This document shows positions 14,678 to 22,272 of a DNA stretch of 23,516 nucleotides, piece after piece. How positions within the stretch are numbered: the stretch's first letter is position 1; every line of letters starts with the position of its first letter. The translations under genes and the position numbers were made by a program. The notes below the pieces were generated by a model that was given only the letters and a program-made list of their open reading frames with translations, did not search any database and was not told where the DNA came from. Source of the stretch: an uncultured Oscillospiraceae bacterium (lineage in GTDB: Bacteria; Bacillota; Clostridia; Oscillospirales; Ruminococcaceae); contig CAJMEU010000028.1 of the NCBI GenBank assembly GCA_905212515.1, positions 1 to 23,516 on the forward strand, given 5' to 3'.

Positions 14678-15889
14678 TCAGATCCCTGCCGCCGCGCCTT
14701 CGGGTGCGGCGTTTTTTCTTTCCCCTGCGGCAAAAGCCTCCTCCACCGCGGCCGCAAAGCGCCCGCAGTTGCGGCGCACGTCGTCCCCGCAGGTGAACAG
14801 GCCCCCGCCGATCAGCACCAGCACATCCGGGCCGTAGCTGGCCACAATGTCGGCCACGTTTTCCAGCTGCATACCGCCGGCCGGGCTGGGGAACACGGTG
14901 CGCAGGCCGCCCAAGGGCTGTCTGCCCGCCCGGGCGATGCTGAGGCATTCCTCCCGCGAGAGGGAGAACCGTCCCCCGTAATTGGGGAAGATGACCGCGT
15001 CCGCGCCGGCCAGGCGCATCAGCAGGCCGAACATCACCGGGAAGGACAGACCCTGGGGATTGACGGCATAACTGCCGATGAAGGCCGGGTGGGAGAATAC
15101 GGGCAGGCCCAGGCCGTCGTCCTCGGCCAGGGCGCGCATGGCGTCCAGGCCGGTGAGGCCGGGGGCCATCATCACGCCGCCGGCGCCCCACTGTTTGGCG
15201 CGGGCCGCCCGTTCGCGCAGCTGCTCGGCCGGGCCGGTGATGTTGGGCACATAGAGGGCCCGGCGCCCCGTGCGGGCATTGGCCTCGGCCACGGCGTCGG
15301 CGCAGCGGCGCACCCGCTCGTCAAAGGGGGCAAACACCTGATCGGTGAGGCCGTGGTCATCCTTAATGATGTCCACACCGCCCTCCACGAAAGCGCCGGC
15401 CAGGTCCGCCAGGTCTCTGGCGGACAGGCCCATGGGCTTGAGGGCGGTGAAGATGGGCGGCCGCCGCGGCACGCCTATGCGCGCGCGCAGCCCCTCGATG
15501 CCAAAGCGCGGACCCTTTACCATGGCCAACAGCGCCGGGGTGAGGCGCACCTCCTCCACGCGGATGCCGGGCATGATGCTGATGTTGCCGAACAGCACGT
15601 TGAGCAGCTGGGTAAATTCGCCTGCGGCGATCTCCTCCGCGTAGCTGACGCGGGCCAGGCAACTGTCCGGACCGTCGGGGCGCAGGTCCTCCAGGCGGCC
15701 CACCACCCCGTCCAGGATGGCGCCCGGCGGGATGGCCTCCAGGGGGAACTCCACCGTCTGTTCCCGGCAGATGGCCCCCGCCAGCGCCTTGGCAGCCTGG
15801 TAGCCGCCGGCCAGCCGGTAGGTGACGAGGAACCGCCCCCCGCCCAGCTGTCCCCGCAGGCGCTGGTCGTCATATGTGACAAAATGCAT
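14678..15889 (-). CDS. RuBisCO-like protein (form IV large-subunit homologue)
   Basis: The 403-aa product has the RuBisCO large-chain fold: FGNIS (100-104, near Asn123 of spinach numbering), FTALKPMGLS (147-156, first catalytic Lys K151), GGVDIIKDDHG (170-180), FSHPAF (265-270), the loop-6 region FPNYGGRFS (301-309), SPAGGM (335-340) and GGG (361-363). The carbamylated-lysine motif KDDE of true RuBisCO is KDDH here (K176, D178, H179) and loop 6 lacks the carboxylase Lys, so it is not a CO2-fixing enzyme. Known relatives act in methionine salvage (MtnW enolase, the Rhodospirillum isomerase) or as decarboxylases of 3-oxo-isoapionate compounds. It is the last gene of an operon with a split transketolase, 27 bp downstream, with an AGAGGTG site. 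The reaction is unknown. Its stop is one base from the stop of the convergent deoR gene. Confidence 0.92.
   Translation of the reverse strand: MHFVTYDDQRLRGQLGGGRFLVTYRLAGGYQAAKALAGAICREQTVEFPLEAIPPGAILDGVVGRLEDLRPDGPDSCLARVSYAEEIAAGEFTQLLNVLFGNISIMPGIRVEEVRLTPALLAMVKGPRFGIEGLRARIGVPRRPPIFTALKPMGLSARDLADLAGAFVEGGVDIIKDDHGLTDQVFAPFDERVRRCADAVAEANARTGRRALYVPNITGPAEQLRERAARAKQWGAGGVMMAPGLTGLDAMRALAEDDGLGLPVFSHPAFIGSYAVNPQGLSFPVMFGLLMRLAGADAVIFPNYGGRFSLSREECLSIARAGRQPLGGLRTVFPSPAGGMQLENVADIVASYGPDVLVLIGGGLFTCGDDVRRNCGRFAAAVEEAFAAGERKNAAPEGAAAGI
14690..14717 (+). terminator. Terminator of deoR inside the end of the RuBisCO-like gene
   Basis: A GC-rich stem (14690-14698 with 14703-14711, UUCG tetraloop, one G-T pair) is followed by six T residues (14712-14717). 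It ends plus-strand transcription of the DeoR gene but lies within the last codons of the opposing RuBisCO-like gene. Confidence 0.85.
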
Positions 15890-15916
15890 ATTGCACCTCT
15901 TTTGCTTTTGGCCCGC

Positions 15917-16924
15917 TCAAAGCGCTTCGGGCTTGGCGTCGCTGTGCAGGGCCGGGGTGTAGGTTTCGGCCAGGTCCTGTTCGCGGATGCCCAACTGCCG
16001 GCCTGTGGCCTGCTCCACCGAGTTGATGAGGGCCAGGGCGTCCAGGCCGTACTCCCGCATCAGGTAACGGCGGCTGGCGCCGTGTACGAAGGTGTCCTGG
16101 ATGCCCAGGCGGCGCAGGGGCTTGGCCACGCCGCGCGCGGCCATGCACTCGGCCACGATGGTGCCCAGGCCGCCGATGACGCTGTGGTTCTCCAGCGTGA
16201 TGGCCCCGTAGCGGCTGCGGGCGATCTCGTCCATCAGCTCGGGGTGGTCGAAAGGTTTCAGGGTGGAGATATGATAGTGGCTGACGGCGATGCCGCAGTC
16301 CCGCAGGGCGGCCGTGGCGCGCATGCCCTCCTCGGTGCAGATGCCGCTGGTCAGCAGCACAAAATCGCCGCCCTCGGACAGTTTGCGGTATTTCCCCAGG
16401 CGCATGGGTTCATTGGCCGGGAACAGGCGGGGCACCTCGCCCCGCAGCTGGCGCACGTACACCGGGCCGTTTACCTGGTAGGCCACGTCCAGCACGGATT
16501 CGATGTCCGTGGCGTCGCCGCTTTCCAGAATGGTCATGTTGGGCAGCGCGCGCATCACGGCAATGTCCTCGATGGCCTGGTGGGTGGCGCCGCCGGGCGT
16601 GAGCACCCCCGGCAGAAAACCGAACATCTTCACCGGCACATTGGGGTAGGCCACGGACATGGCGATCTGGTCATAGGCGCGGCGGTAGATGAACACCGCG
16701 AAGGTGTGCACCATGGGCACCAGGCCCTGGCGGGCCATGCCGCCGGCAAAGGCCAGCATGTTCTGCTCGGCAATGCCCATGGAGAGGAAGCGCTCGGGAT
16801 ATGTATCGCGGAACAGGTCCGCCTCACTGGAACCGGTCAGGTCCGCGGACAGCACGTACACGTCGGGCTTGTCCTTTGCCCAGTCCACCAGGTTTCTGGC
16901 GTGCACTTTTTTCAGGATCTCCAT
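15917..16924 (-). CDS. Transketolase, C-terminal (pyrimidine-binding) subunit
   Basis: The 335-aa product corresponds to the second half of transketolase. It has the catalytic Glu in MGIAEQNM (E53), which activates the thiamine diphosphate ring, YRRAYDQI (80-87) and GGATHQAIED (111-120), followed by the C-terminal Rossmann-like domain. It pairs with the subunit encoded just upstream to transfer two-carbon ketol units. The start at 16924 has AAGGAGGTG at good spacing; a longer frame to 17065 overlaps the upstream gene and is rejected. Gap to the upstream gene is two bases. Split transketolases of this sort are common in sugar-catabolic operons of Firmicutes, including the apulose-4-phosphate transketolase AplAB, and need not be housekeeping. 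Confidence 0.93.
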   Translation of the reverse strand: MEILKKVHARNLVDWAKDKPDVYVLSADLTGSSEADLFRDTYPERFLSMGIAEQNMLAFAGGMARQGLVPMVHTFAVFIYRRAYDQIAMSVAYPNVPVKMFGFLPGVLTPGGATHQAIEDIAVMRALPNMTILESGDATDIESVLDVAYQVNGPVYVRQLRGEVPRLFPANEPMRLGKYRKLSEGGDFVLLTSGICTEEGMRATAALRDCGIAVSHYHISTLKPFDHPELMDEIARSRYGAITLENHSVIGGLGTIVAECMAARGVAKPLRRLGIQDTFVHGASRRYLMREYGLDALALINSVEQATGRQLGIREQDLAETYTPALHSDAKPEAL

Positions 16925-16926
16925 AC

Positions 16927-17844
16927 TCAGTGCACCTCCTTTGCCATTTGCTCGTACACGGCCGCGTAGGCCGCGCGCTCGTCGGCGCTTGCAAAGCGCA
17001 CGTAGTGGAATTTCGGGTAGCGGGCCTTCAGGATGGGCAGACCCCGGCAGGTATCGGTGTCGCACAGGATGAAGGTGGGCACGTCACAGGCGGGCTGCTG
17101 GCCCAGTTCGGCCAGTTTGGACAGGTCGTGCCCGTCGATGCGGTATACACGCGCGCCGAAGGCGGTCAGCCGGTCGTGGAAGGGCTCCAGGTTCATCACG
17201 GAAGTCATCTTGCCGTCGCACTGGTAGCCGTTCACGTCCACGTAGATCAGCATATTGCCCAGCTTGTGGTAGCTCATGGCCTGCACGGCCTCCCAGAACT
17301 CGCCGGACTGGCACTCGCCGTCCGACATCAGCAGCACCACGCGGCCCTTTTCCCCCCGCATCCTGCGGGCGAAGGCAATACCGGCGGCCTGGCTGATGCC
17401 CTGCCCCAGGGACCCGGTGGTCACCTCCATGCCGGGCGAGTGCTCGGCGCCGATCATCTCCACCGCGCTGCCGTCCTGGTCGTACCGGTCCATGCCGCGC
17501 GCATCCATGCGGCCCGTCTCCACCAGGGCCGCATACAGCACCAGCGCGTACTGCGCCGGCGAGAGGATGAAATTATCGCAGTCCGCCCGACCGGCCCCGT
17601 TGAAGGCCGCGCCGGTAACGGCCGGGTGCCCCGGCCCCGGGGTGCCGGTGAAATCGCCGGGCAGCAGCGGGGCGTCCAGCGGGCACAGCCGCAAAACGCG
17701 GGTGTAAAGGGCGGCGAAGATCTCCGCCGAGGAACAGGCCTGGCTGAGGTAGCCGCCATTGCGGCTGACGGTGTTTTGCAGCACCCGCAGCCGGATGCGG
17801 TCGGCTATCTGCTGGGCCTCGGCTTTCCATTGTTGTTCGTTCAT
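16927..17844 (-). CDS. Transketolase, N-terminal (diphosphate-binding) subunit
   Basis: The 305-aa product is the thiamine-diphosphate-binding half of transketolase. The metal/TPP motif begins SDGECQSGEFWEA (S174, D175, G176; the usual first Gly is Ser) and ends at the Asn in YVDVNGYQ (N205). PGPGHP (about 70-75) and TGSLGQGISQAAG (about 143-155) are the other family landmarks. The start at 17844 is chosen because AGGGGG lies seven bases before it; an ATG at 17862 has no ribosome site. It is the first gene of the transketolase-RuBisCO-like operon and lies behind a consensus promoter. Confidence 0.93.
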   Translation of the reverse strand: MNEQQWKAEAQQIADRIRLRVLQNTVSRNGGYLSQACSSAEIFAALYTRVLRLCPLDAPLLPGDFTGTPGPGHPAVTGAAFNGAGRADCDNFILSPAQYALVLYAALVETGRMDARGMDRYDQDGSAVEMIGAEHSPGMEVTTGSLGQGISQAAGIAFARRMRGEKGRVVLLMSDGECQSGEFWEAVQAMSYHKLGNMLIYVDVNGYQCDGKMTSVMNLEPFHDRLTAFGARVYRIDGHDLSKLAELGQQPACDVPTFILCDTDTCRGLPILKARYPKFHYVRFASADERAAYAAVYEQMAKEVH

Positions 17845-17870
17845 CGAGGTTCCCCCTGACATTTAAGTTT

Positions 17871-17919
17871 GATTTTGTTGTTTTTTCTTTATTATAGAGG
17901 GCGAATTTTCGTTTGGCAA
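17871..17919 (-). promoter_or_regulatory. Promoter of the transketolase-RuBisCO-like operon with operator-like word
   Basis: On the minus strand TTGCCA (complement 17914-17919) and TATAAT (complement 17891-17896) are 17 bp apart, an almost ideal sigma-A promoter. AACAAAATC (complement 17871-17879), similar to the word found at the other promoters of the locus, lies just downstream of the -10 where a bound repressor would block transcription. Confidence 0.85.
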
Positions 17920-18001
17920 GTGGTTTTTTGACCAAAATTGCAGAATATATTTGGATAAAACAGAGATTTTTGCGTTTATCTGTGAAAATCAATCACAAAA
18001 C

Positions 18002-18012
18002 AACAAGAAATC
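18002..18012. promoter_or_regulatory. Candidate operator copy upstream of the transketolase promoter
   Basis: AACAAGAAATC, ten of eleven bases shared with the copy at 22299-22309. It lies about 85 bp upstream of the -35 of the transketolase operon and 15 bp past the terminator of the M24 gene. Operator function is inferred from recurrence. Confidence 0.35.
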
Positions 18013-18026
18013 ACTGCAAAAATGGT

Positions 18027-18060
18027 AAAAAAGTGCGCCGCGGAGTAAAGCCGCGGCGCA
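18027..18060 (-). terminator. Terminator of the Gfo/Idh-ade-M24 operon
   Basis: A perfect 10-bp GC stem (18034-18043 with 18051-18060, loop AGTAAAG) followed on the minus strand by CTTTTTT. It lies 37 bp past the stop codon of the M24 gene, separating this operon from the transketolase operon. Confidence 0.9.
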
Positions 18061-18097
18061 AAGATACGCTTTGGTTTGTTTTTGTGTTGTTTTTAAC

Positions 18098-19507
18098 TTA
18101 ACTTTCCTTTTTGGCCAGCACAGTGCCCAGATCCAGCATAAAGGGATAATACACGCCGTTCAGGTTGCTCATGGGCAGCACATCGTCTGAAATATGGATG
18201 CCCAGGGTCTCGCGCATGGCCTGCTGCCGGGCCTGGATGCGGGCCCACACCGCCGGGTACTGGGCGGCCAGCTGGGCGCGCAGGCCGGCCGACGCGATGA
18301 CCACCGCGTCCTCGCAGATGGAGGTGCGCACCGGGTCCGCTTTGCTGGCGATGATGTCCACCTGTAAAAATTCGCCGTCCAGCAGCTTGTGGGTGGAACC
18401 GGCGTGGAAAGCGCTGTTGAGCCACTCCTCCGTGCCCGTGCCATGGCCCGGGTTCAGGGTGATGCCGTGCTCCTCGTGGTTGATATGGGCGTACACCGCG
18501 CTGTACAGGTCCGCGCAGCAGGCGCCCACGCGGGCGGCCTCATACCAGGCGGCCATGGCCGCGAAGTGGGCCTGGTAGAAATTCTCGTAATAGGGCCGCA
18601 GGGCCGCGTCGTAGGAGTCCAGGTCGTAGGCGGCCACGGCGATCTTGGAGGTCAGGTTGCCCCGCACGGAGTAACACACGCCGCACACCTGCCCCAGCTC
18701 CAGCAGCACGTCCGGCCGGGGGGATTTCAGCCCCAGGCTGACGCTGCGGGGCCCGAAGTTGATCATGGGATGCACGTTGCCGGCCTCCAGCCCCGTGCCG
18801 GCGCAGGCGCTGACTTCCCATTCGCTGCGGCCGGGCTTGAGGGCCTCCAGCATATTCTGCATGGCATTGGCCACCCGGCAGCCCGCGTATTCGGCCCAGG
18901 CGATCTCCCTGGCCGAGTGCAGTCGCAGGCGGATGCCGTCCGGATAACCGGTCAGCTCGCGGGTGAAGTTGGTCACCCCGTCCGCCGGGCACAGCCGGTA
19001 CACCGCCGACAGGATATAGGCGGGCACGTCGAAAGTATGGGCGGGGTCGCCCTCGCGGCCGTCCTCGAAGTATTTGACGCCCACCAGCCCCACCCGGGCC
19101 TTCCCATGCAGGCCGATGCGGGCCAGCAGCTCGTGCAGGGCCTCGGGCTTTTCCCGGGGCTGGCCCTGCAGGCTGAAGTTCTGGTACATATAGCGGTCCA
19201 CCTCGTAGGGGATCTGGTAGCTGTAGCTCCACCCTTCGTTGCCCACGATCATGGACACCTTGCCCGCCGCATCCACCACCATGAGGGCCTCCTCGAAGCG
19301 GCAGTCGTAGCTGGTGAAGTACTCCATGTGGGAAAAGTGCTCGCGGTCGCCGTAGATCACCACGAAATCAGCGCCCTTTTCCTCCATGCGCCGGCGCAGC
19401 AGCTTCAGGCGCAGCAGGTAGTCCTCTTTTTCCAAATGGACGGGCGCCGCGTCCGCGCGCTGGCGGAACAAAGGCGCGGCGGGGACGGTTTTGATAACAG
19501 GCATCAT
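18098..19507 (-). CDS. M24-fold protein (creatinase/prolidase superfamily), divergent active site
   Basis: A 469-aa two-domain protein with an N-terminal creatinase-like domain (about 30-190) and a C-terminal pita-bread domain (about 200-440). M24 peptidases bind two metals through Asp, Asp, His, Glu, Glu. By eye the matching positions here are E270 (LLELG), N284 (RGNLTSK), H355 (NPGHGTG), D384 (LQVDII) and E399 (SICED), so only the His and last Glu are kept. That pattern is closer to metal-free members such as creatinase than to Xaa-Pro aminopeptidase, and it may hydrolyse a C-N bond in a small molecule. It follows adenine deaminase by 12 bp. Either of two adjacent ATG codons (19507 or 19504) could be the start; the second is better spaced from AAAGGAG. 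Confidence 0.8.
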   Translation of the reverse strand: MMPVIKTVPAAPLFRQRADAAPVHLEKEDYLLRLKLLRRRMEEKGADFVVIYGDREHFSHMEYFTSYDCRFEEALMVVDAAGKVSMIVGNEGWSYSYQIPYEVDRYMYQNFSLQGQPREKPEALHELLARIGLHGKARVGLVGVKYFEDGREGDPAHTFDVPAYILSAVYRLCPADGVTNFTRELTGYPDGIRLRLHSAREIAWAEYAGCRVANAMQNMLEALKPGRSEWEVSACAGTGLEAGNVHPMINFGPRSVSLGLKSPRPDVLLELGQVCGVCYSVRGNLTSKIAVAAYDLDSYDAALRPYYENFYQAHFAAMAAWYEAARVGACCADLYSAVYAHINHEEHGITLNPGHGTGTEEWLNSAFHAGSTHKLLDGEFLQVDIIASKADPVRTSICEDAVVIASAGLRAQLAAQYPAVWARIQARQQAMRETLGIHISDDVLPMSNLNGVYYPFMLDLGTVLAKKES

Positions 19508-19519
19508 TGTTCTCCTTTC

Positions 19520-21229
19520 TCAGTCCGCGTACAGCGGGATCAATTCCTGACGGATGGTGTCCACCAGGCCGCGGTCCGTCAGGCGCACGGCCGGGATCAC
19601 GGCCAGGGCGAAGGAGGACAGCAGCATGTGGGGCGTGTGGCCGGGGATGCCGAAGCGGGTGAGGATGGCCTTCAGCTCCTCCAGCTTCTCCGCCATCATC
19701 TGGGGCGGCTCGTCGCACATCAGGCCGGCCAGGGGCAATTCCAGCTGATAGATCACCCTGCCGTCCTCCACACAGGCGATGCCGCCGCCCGTGGCGGCCA
19801 GGGTACTGGCAGCCAGGTACATCTCGTCCGGGTCGCGGCCGGCCACGAACAGGTTGTGGCAGTCGTGGGAGACGGTGGTGGCCACCGCCCCTTTGGCAAG
19901 ACCCAGCCGGTGCACGGGCGCCAGGGCGCGGCCGCCATTGCGGCCATGCCGCTCGAACACGGCAAACAGGGCGAAGTCCGGCTGGTCACCGATGCAGGCC
20001 CAACCGTTTTCCACCGGGAACTCGCAGGTTTCCAATGCGGTGACGAATTTGTCCCCGCTGTCGTAGGCGATGGTGTGCAGCTTCACCGTCCCGCCCTGGG
20101 CGGCCACGCGGAAATCCTCGGGCCGGATGGGCGTTTTCAGCAGCATGGTGTTGGGGTAGGTCTCCTTTTCCCGCTGTTCCTCTTCAGCCAGCATCCGCCC
20201 TTCTTTGGCGATCAATTCGCCGCCCAGGAACACCTCGTCCGGGCGGAAATCCGTCAGGTCCGGCACCAGCAAGATATCCGCCAGGCTGCCTGGGCGCAGG
20301 CTGCCCCGGTCCCGCAGGCGGGCCAGGCGCGCGGCGTTCACCGTGGCCACCTTGATGGCCTCGATGGGCTTCATGCCCCCGCGCACGGCAATGCGGATCA
20401 TCTCGTCCAAATGGCCGCGCTCCATCAGGTCCCGCGGCTCGGTGTCGTCGGTGCAGAAGGTGACGTTTTCAAGGCAGTCCAACCGCAACAGCAGGGGCAG
20501 AAGCCGCTCCAGGTCAAAGCAGTTGGAAGCGTGGCGCACCTCCAGCACCATGCCGGCCCGCAACTTTTCCAGGGCCTCCTCCTCGCGGTGGGTCTCGTGG
20601 TCTGATTCACAGCCCGCGGCCAAATAGCGGGACAGCTCCTCGCCCGCCAGGTCGGGCGCGTGGCCTTGGATAAAGGCGCCGGCGTCGCGGCTCGTCTGCA
20701 AGATCTTCTCCATGCGGGGCGCGCCGTTCACCACGCCCTGGTAGTCCATCACCTCGCCCAGGCCCACCACACGGGGCTGGGCCAGCATCCAGGCGATCTC
20801 CTCCGGCCCAAAGGCGGTGCGGCTGGTCTCCACGCCGGGCACCGATGGCACGCAGGAGGGCGCCAGCAGCAGCACCCGCAGGGGCAGGCCCTCGGTGGCT
20901 TCCAGCATCAGCCGGATGCCTTCCAGGCCCATCACATTGCCGATCTCGTGCGGGTCCGCACACACGGTGGTGGTGCCGTGGGGCGCCAGGGCCCGGGCAA
21001 AGTGGCGGGGGCTCATCATGCTGCTCTCGATGTGCAGATGGGTGTCGATCAGGCCGGGCACCGCGTATTTTCCCTTCGCGTCGTACTCGCTGCGGCCACA
21101 CAAGCCCGGCTGGCCCGGCTGGGTGACATGGGCGATGCGGCCGTCCTGCACGGCGATGTCCGCCGGGTAAGTCTCTTTGGTGAACAGGTTCACATAGGTG
21201 GTATTTTTCAAAACCAGGTCATACACCAT
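19520..21229 (-). CDS. ade: Adenine deaminase
   Basis: Converts adenine to hypoxanthine and ammonia, feeding the base into guanine/xanthine salvage or degradation. The 569-aa product has the amidohydrolase metal motif IDTHLHIESSMM (61-72), DPHEIGNVMG (92-101), GEVMD with the bridging Glu (159), QGHAPDL (188-194), ESDHET (208-213) and FCTDD with the catalytic Asp (258-262). Length and the C-terminal domain (with VSHDCHNLFVAG) are typical of bacterial AdeC. ATG at 21229 follows AAAAGGAGG. In this locus it would act on the adenine released from adenosine-type nucleosides by the phosphorylases, which argues that the imported nucleoside carries adenine. Confidence 0.96.
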   Translation of the reverse strand: MVYDLVLKNTTYVNLFTKETYPADIAVQDGRIAHVTQPGQPGLCGRSEYDAKGKYAVPGLIDTHLHIESSMMSPRHFARALAPHGTTTVCADPHEIGNVMGLEGIRLMLEATEGLPLRVLLLAPSCVPSVPGVETSRTAFGPEEIAWMLAQPRVVGLGEVMDYQGVVNGAPRMEKILQTSRDAGAFIQGHAPDLAGEELSRYLAAGCESDHETHREEEALEKLRAGMVLEVRHASNCFDLERLLPLLLRLDCLENVTFCTDDTEPRDLMERGHLDEMIRIAVRGGMKPIEAIKVATVNAARLARLRDRGSLRPGSLADILLVPDLTDFRPDEVFLGGELIAKEGRMLAEEEQREKETYPNTMLLKTPIRPEDFRVAAQGGTVKLHTIAYDSGDKFVTALETCEFPVENGWACIGDQPDFALFAVFERHGRNGGRALAPVHRLGLAKGAVATTVSHDCHNLFVAGRDPDEMYLAASTLAATGGGIACVEDGRVIYQLELPLAGLMCDEPPQMMAEKLEELKAILTRFGIPGHTPHMLLSSFALAVIPAVRLTDRGLVDTIRQELIPLYAD

Positions 21230-21243
21230 GGGGCTGCCTCCTT

Positions 21244-22227
21244 TTAAAGCTGCACGGGTGCGCCCGTCTCCAGCGAGCGGTTGGCCCCCAGCGTGAAAGC
21301 CAGGGTCTTTACCGCGTCGCCGTAGCTGGACTTCACCAGGGACTGGTCGTGCCGGCGCACGGCCTCTACAAAGGCCTCCATGGCCAGCTTGTGGTACACG
21401 GGCTCAAAGGGAACCTCCCGCGTGCCGTTCTGGTCGATGTACCGCGCACCGGTGAAGAAGCCGTACTCGATCTTCGCGTCCTCCAGGTAGATGTCAAAGC
21501 CGATGTCGCCCACGGCGCGGCTGGTATCCAGGTAGCAGCCGGCCAGAATGGTGGCCATCTGCCCGTTTTTAAAGGTGACGATACTGGAAGAGCAGTCCTC
21601 CGTGTCCGCCTCGGGCAGGGGCGGGTTCAGGCCCTTGCGGCCCACGCTGTAGATGGACGCGGGCTCGCCGAATAAATAGCGGAACAGGTCGAACACGTGG
21701 GTGCACTGCTCCACCAGCTGGCCGCCGGATCTGGCGCGGGTGCGCCACCAGGCAAGGTCGGGCACGCTGTAGATCCACTTGCCCACCACCAGGCCGGGCT
21801 TATGGCCGGCGATGGCCGCTTTCACCCGGTCGATCTCGCTGTTGTAGCGGCCGTGGTAGCCCACCGAGCACACGATGCCCGCCTCCTCGATGGCCGCCTG
21901 GTTGCGTAAGGCCTCTTCCAGGGACACGCCCACGGGCTTTTCAATGTACAGGGCCACGCCGTGCCGTGCCGCCGTCACCTCCAGATCCCCGTGGCGGTAA
22001 GGGGTGATGCTGGCCACAATGGCGTCCAGCTCCGGCTCCTGTTCCAGCATTTCCTTGTGGCTGGGGTACAGGCGCGCCGCCGGTACCCGCTGGCCGATGG
22101 CCCGCAGTTTTTCCACGTTGCCGGTGGCAAAGGCCACCACTTCCACGCCGGGGATGGACAGCAGGTTGGTCAAATGGAAATTGCCGAAATTGCCGCAGCC
22201 CACCATGCCCACTTTGATCGTTTTCAT
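21244..22227 (-). CDS. Gfo/Idh/MocA family oxidoreductase
   Basis: A 327-aa NAD(P)-dependent dehydrogenase with an N-terminal Rossmann motif GMVGCGNFGNFH (7-18), the EKP motif (96-98) with the conserved Lys, and the C-terminal alpha/beta domain including the QCTHVFDLFRYL helix with His177 and Asp180. Members oxidise or epimerise sugars, inositols and sugar lactones; the exact substrate is not visible. It is first in an operon with adenine deaminase and the M24-fold protein and starts after AAAGGGAGG. It could oxidise the sugar part of a nucleoside (for example at C3' or C1) before cleavage, or act on a free sugar such as apiose; both are speculation. Confidence 0.9.
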   Translation of the reverse strand: MKTIKVGMVGCGNFGNFHLTNLLSIPGVEVVAFATGNVEKLRAIGQRVPAARLYPSHKEMLEQEPELDAIVASITPYRHGDLEVTAARHGVALYIEKPVGVSLEEALRNQAAIEEAGIVCSVGYHGRYNSEIDRVKAAIAGHKPGLVVGKWIYSVPDLAWWRTRARSGGQLVEQCTHVFDLFRYLFGEPASIYSVGRKGLNPPLPEADTEDCSSSIVTFKNGQMATILAGCYLDTSRAVGDIGFDIYLEDAKIEYGFFTGARYIDQNGTREVPFEPVYHKLAMEAFVEAVRRHDQSLVKSSYGDAVKTLAFTLGANRSLETGAPVQL

Positions 22228-22272
22228 AAAAGCCTCCCTTTTGCTTGCAGTAAAACCAGGATATCTGCCCTT

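Noticed and set aside
14678..15889. Genuine CO2-fixing RuBisCO, with MtnA as a ribose-1,5-bisphosphate isomerase (archaeal AMP pathway)
   Set aside because: The third metal ligand is His instead of Glu, the loop-6 Lys is missing, and no AMP phosphorylase is present; DeoD produces ribose-1-P, not ribose-1,5-bisphosphate.
14648..16969. A 773-codon open frame on the plus strand
   Set aside because: It is antisense to the RuBisCO-like and transketolase genes and shows no domain; GC-rich codon use leaves the opposite frame free of stops.
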